A stretch of 64,000 nucleotides of DNA from Duganella dendranthematis (lineage in GTDB: Bacteria; Pseudomonadota; Gammaproteobacteria; Burkholderiales; Burkholderiaceae_D). How positions within the stretch are numbered: the first letter of the stretch is position 1; every line of letters begins with the position of its first letter. The notes beneath the pieces are model-generated. The model saw nothing but the letters and a program-made list of their open reading frames with translations. It was not told where the DNA came from and made no database searches. The DNA is taken from the NCBI RefSeq assembly GCF_012849375.1, contig NZ_CP051684.1, positions 558,001 through 622,000 on the forward strand. Direction: 5' to 3'. Shown here in pieces: positions 61,526 to 64,000 of the stretch. A program made the position numbers and the translations under genes.

Positions 61526-62758
61526 TTAGAAGCTGGCGCCGTGGCGCTTGCGGTAGCTTTCCATGAACTTGGCCATGCGGCCGAAGGCTTCCACCATATC
61601 GTCCGAGTTCGGCAGGAACACGACGCGGAAGTGATCCGGCGCGATCCAGTTAAAGCCGCTGCCCTGGACGATCAGCACTTTCGTTTCGGCCAGCAGCTCG
61701 TAGGCGAACTGCTGGTCATCCGCGATCGGATAGATCTTCGGATCGAGGCGCGGGAACATATACAGCGCCGCTTTCGGCTTGACACAAGTGACGCCCGGTA
61801 TCTCGGTCAGCAGCTTGTAGGCCAGATCGCGTTGCTTCAACAGGCGCCCGCCCGGGCCCACCAGATCGTCGATGGACTGGTAGCCGCCGAGCGCAGTCTG
61901 GATCGCAAACTGCCCCGGAGCGTTGGCGCACAAGCGCATCGAGGCCAGCATGTTCAGGCCTTCGATATAATCTTTTGCGTGCGACTTTTCGCCCGACACC
62001 ACCATCCAGCCGGAGCGGTAGCCGCAGGCGCGGTAATTCTTCGACAGGCCGTTGAAGGTCACGAACAGCAGGTCGTCCGCCAGCGAGGCGATCGACACGT
62101 GCTCGGCGCCGTCGTACAGCACCTTGTCGTAGATTTCATCGGCGTAAATAATCAGGTCGTGCTGGCGCGCCAGTTCGATGATCTGCAACAGCAGCTCGAC
62201 CGGGTACAGCGCGCCGGTCGGATTGTTGGGGTTGATGACGACAATGGCGCGCGTGTTCGGCGTGATCTTGCGGCGCATGTCCTCGATGTCCGGATACCAC
62301 TCCTGCTGCTCATCGCACACATAGTGCACCGGCGTGCCGCCCGACAGCGAGACCGCCGCCGTCCATAGCGGATAGTCCGGGGCCGGCACCAGCACCTCGT
62401 CGCCGTTGTTCAGCAGCGCGTTCATCGACATCACGATCAGCTCGGACGCGCCGTTGCCCAGGTAGATATCGTCAATGCTGACGCCGGCGATATTCTTGCC
62501 CTGGGTGTAGTGCATCACCGCCTTGCGCGGCGCAAACATGCCCTTGGAATCGGTATAGCCAGCCGCATTCGACAGGTTGATCTTCATATCCTGCACGATC
62601 TCGTCCGGCGGATCAAAGCCGAACACGGCGAGGTTGCCGATATTCAACTTGGTGATCTTATGGCCTTCCTCTTCCATTTGCCGGGCTTTTTCCGGCACCG
62701 GGCCGCGGATCTCGTAGCAGACTTCCGCCAGTTTGTTCGATTTTTGAATCGGTCGCAA
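61526..62758 (-). CDS. PLP-dependent aminotransferase (AlaA-like)
   Basis: 410 residues, fold-type I class I aminotransferase. Visible: substrate/PLP loop YLGNGASELIVMSMNALL, INPNNPTGALYPVELL, YADEIYDKVLYDG, the PLP lysine in FNGLSKNYRACGYRSGWMV, and the C-terminal Arg in FRVVFLPNSDDM. Closest in look to AlaA (glutamate-pyruvate aminotransferase), which in related bacteria precedes hom. The operon position would suit aspartate-family or alanine metabolism. Confidence 0.9.
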   Translation of the reverse strand: MRPIQKSNKLAEVCYEIRGPVPEKARQMEEEGHKITKLNIGNLAVFGFDPPDEIVQDMKINLSNAAGYTDSKGMFAPRKAVMHYTQGKNIAGVSIDDIYLGNGASELIVMSMNALLNNGDEVLVPAPDYPLWTAAVSLSGGTPVHYVCDEQQEWYPDIEDMRRKITPNTRAIVVINPNNPTGALYPVELLLQIIELARQHDLIIYADEIYDKVLYDGAEHVSIASLADDLLFVTFNGLSKNYRACGYRSGWMVVSGEKSHAKDYIEGLNMLASMRLCANAPGQFAIQTALGGYQSIDDLVGPGGRLLKQRDLAYKLLTEIPGVTCVKPKAALYMFPRLDPKIYPIADDQQFAYELLAETKVLIVQGSGFNWIAPDHFRVVFLPNSDDMVEAFGRMAKFMESYRKRHGASF

Positions 62759-62956
62759 AATAAAATCCTGTTTATGTGAGGCAAACTTCCATGACCTGCC
62801 AAAAATACCGGTGGCGGCCCATGCTGCAATGCAAAGAGGACCATTCTGCCGAAAGGGCCGATTTAATCAACCTTTCAGGCCGGACGCCCCTTGAAAACGC
62901 TACAATGACAACTTCTTTTGCGCTTTATACACCCGATTCCATCCACGATTTCCGAC

Positions 62957-63349
62957 ATGAAGCTCCACCAAAGCGATACCCAAAAATACCAGACCGTTAC
63001 CGGCTACGACGAAACCGGCGTCGAAATCAACGCTGAGCGCTACAACTACAGCCTGATCGTGCTGCCGGAAGTGGCGCCGCGCGCCTGGAACGCGCCGACC
63101 TTCGAGTCGATCACCGCCGAACATTTCGACCTGATCGGCGCCGAGAATCCGGACGTGGTGATCCTCGGCACCGGCGCCCGCCAGCGCTTCATCCATCCCA
63201 AGCTGACCGCCGCGCTGACGCTGCGCCGCATCGGCGTCGAGTGCATGGACAGCCAGGCCGCCTGCCGCACCTACAACATCCTGATGGGCGAAGGCCGCAA
63301 GGTCGCGCTGGCCCTGATCATCGACGCCAACGAGGGCAAAAGCGCCTGA
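62957..63349 (+). CDS. Mth938-like domain protein (DUF498)
   Basis: 130 residues with the Mth938 fold (NDUFAF3-like): EINAERYNYSLIVLPEVAPRAWNAPTFESITAEHFDLI, PDVVILGTGARQRFIHPKLTAALTLRRIGVECMDSQAACRTYNILMGEGRKVALALII in outline. The GTGxxxRF and VExMDTxxACxTYN blocks are the family marks. Function is unclear; human NDUFAF3 aids complex I assembly. The start at 62957 is chosen over 62918. Its stop overlaps the next gene by one base. Confidence 0.85.
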   Translation: MKLHQSDTQKYQTVTGYDETGVEINAERYNYSLIVLPEVAPRAWNAPTFESITAEHFDLIGAENPDVVILGTGARQRFIHPKLTAALTLRRIGVECMDSQAACRTYNILMGEGRKVALALIIDANEGKSA

Positions 63350-64000
63350 TGAACGACCTCTACAATTCGAAGAAAGTCGTATGGGGACTGCTGGCCGCGT
63401 TCGTCATCGTCTGGCTGTACGTGCTGGGCGTGCGCACGCTGGTGCCGCCCGATGAAGGCCGCTACGCTGAAATGGCGCGCGAAATGTGGGCCACCGGCGA
63501 CTGGATCACCACTCGCCTGAACGGCATCAAGTATTTCGAAAAGCCGCCGCTGCAAACCTGGATGAACGCAGTCTCGTTCGGCCTGTTCGGCCTGGGCGAG
63601 TGGCAAGCACGCCTGTGGACCGGGCTGTGCGGCCTGGGCGGCGTGCTGCTCACCAGCTACACCGCCAACCGCCTGTTCGGCCAGCGCACCGGCTTCTACG
63701 CCGCACTGGCGCTGGGTTCGACGCTGTACTGGGTCGCAGGCGGCCAGATCGATTCGCTGGACATGGGCCTGTCGGGCATGATGACCGTCGCCCTGTGCAG
63801 TCTGCTGATCGCCCAGCGTGACACCGCTACGCCCGCCGAGCAGCGCAACTGGATGCTGCTGTGCTGGGCCGGCATGGCGCTGGCGGTGTTAGCCAAGGGC
63901 TTGATCGGCGTGGTGTTGCCGGGCGCGGTGCTGGTGCTGTACACCCTGCTGTCGCGCGACCTGGCCATCTGGACCCGCCTGCACCTGGGCAAAGGACTGC
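63349..64000 (+). CDS. ArnT-like glycosyltransferase, N-terminal part (cut by window edge)
   Basis: 217 codons before the right edge, open throughout. The ATG at 63349 overlaps the preceding stop (TGATG). A first TM helix (VVWGLLAAFVIVWLYVLGV) leads into the PMT/ArnT-type loop with catalytic Asp-Glu (PPDEGRYAEMAREM) and YFEKPPLQTW, then a series of TM helices. Proteins of this kind transfer sugars from undecaprenyl-phosphate to lipid A or proteins in the periplasm. The true C-terminus and sugar are unknown. Confidence 0.85.
   Translation, partial: MNDLYNSKKVVWGLLAAFVIVWLYVLGVRTLVPPDEGRYAEMAREMWATGDWITTRLNGIKYFEKPPLQTWMNAVSFGLFGLGEWQARLWTGLCGLGGVLLTSYTANRLFGQRTGFYAALALGSTLYWVAGGQIDSLDMGLSGMMTVALCSLLIAQRDTATPAEQRNWMLLCWAGMALAVLAKGLIGVVLPGAVLVLYTLLSRDLAIWTRLHLGKGL

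Overview
The window is high-GC proteobacterial DNA. Its gene content and protein sequences fit a member of the Oxalobacteraceae (Burkholderiales), in the Duganella/Massilia/Janthinobacterium range. The indicators are a paired cphA/cphA' cyanophycin synthetase locus with a divergent ABC exporter-like protein plus DUF1854 protein, a GlrK-QseG-GlrR system, an AlaA-type aminotransferase beside homoserine dehydrogenase, and many TonB, RND and sensor-kinase genes. The genus is inferred from these features only. I could see no rRNA, CRISPR array or complete insertion sequence.

Layout. 0-2 kb: start of a catalase (cut by the left edge), then a TetR regulator divergent from an MFS pump with two related operators between them. 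2-10 kb: cyanophycin region, with cphA' and cphA on the minus strand and an ABC protein carrying a zinc ribbon plus a DUF1854 protein on the plus strand. 10-12 kb: a tiny basic ORF, a small two-TM protein and an oleate hydratase. 12-21.5 kb: a beta-glucan/beta-glucoside module (FHS-type sugar permease, GH3, GH1, GH5, LacI regulator, sugar-binding protein) with two matching LacI-type operators. 21.5-25 kb: TadG/TadE-type pseudopilin genes, two small ORFs and mntP. 25-28 kb: a large beta-propeller sensor kinase without a partner.

28.3-30.1 kb is a decayed integrative element in tRNA-Pro(GGG): a displaced tRNA 3' end, two cargo genes, an integrase C-terminal remnant and the intact tRNA. 30-38 kb: sirtuin, FAH-family hydrolase, and an RND efflux operon ending in its own TetR regulator, with a palindromic operator upstream. 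38.5-43.7 kb: diguanylate cyclase, double-domain KaiC-like ATPase and hybrid histidine kinase. 43.7-47 kb: lipoprotein, GNAT and an MFS-PlsC fusion. 47-54.8 kb: Fur-box TonB receptor operon (receptor, DUF3325, DUF3649, PepSY protein), a NarL-type two-component system, a TonB protein and a small outer-membrane barrel. 54.8-60.2 kb: phosphopantetheinyl transferase, RraB, glrK-qseG-glrR and a BON-domain protein behind a consensus sigma-54 promoter. 60-64 kb: homoserine dehydrogenase, aminotransferase, Mth938-like protein and the start of an ArnT-like glycosyltransferase.

The most notable points are regulatory. An intrinsic-terminator hairpin lies between a strong LacI-controlled promoter and the sugar-binding-protein gene (attenuator or sRNA). 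GlrR probably drives the BON gene through a sigma-54 promoter directly downstream of glrR. A 13-bp perfect stem-loop sits at the predicted 5' end of an outer-membrane protein mRNA. The cyanophycin terminator is embedded in the coding sequence of the neighbouring MFS gene. Start codons were chosen by Shine-Dalgarno position and family N-termini; all functions are from sequence reading alone.
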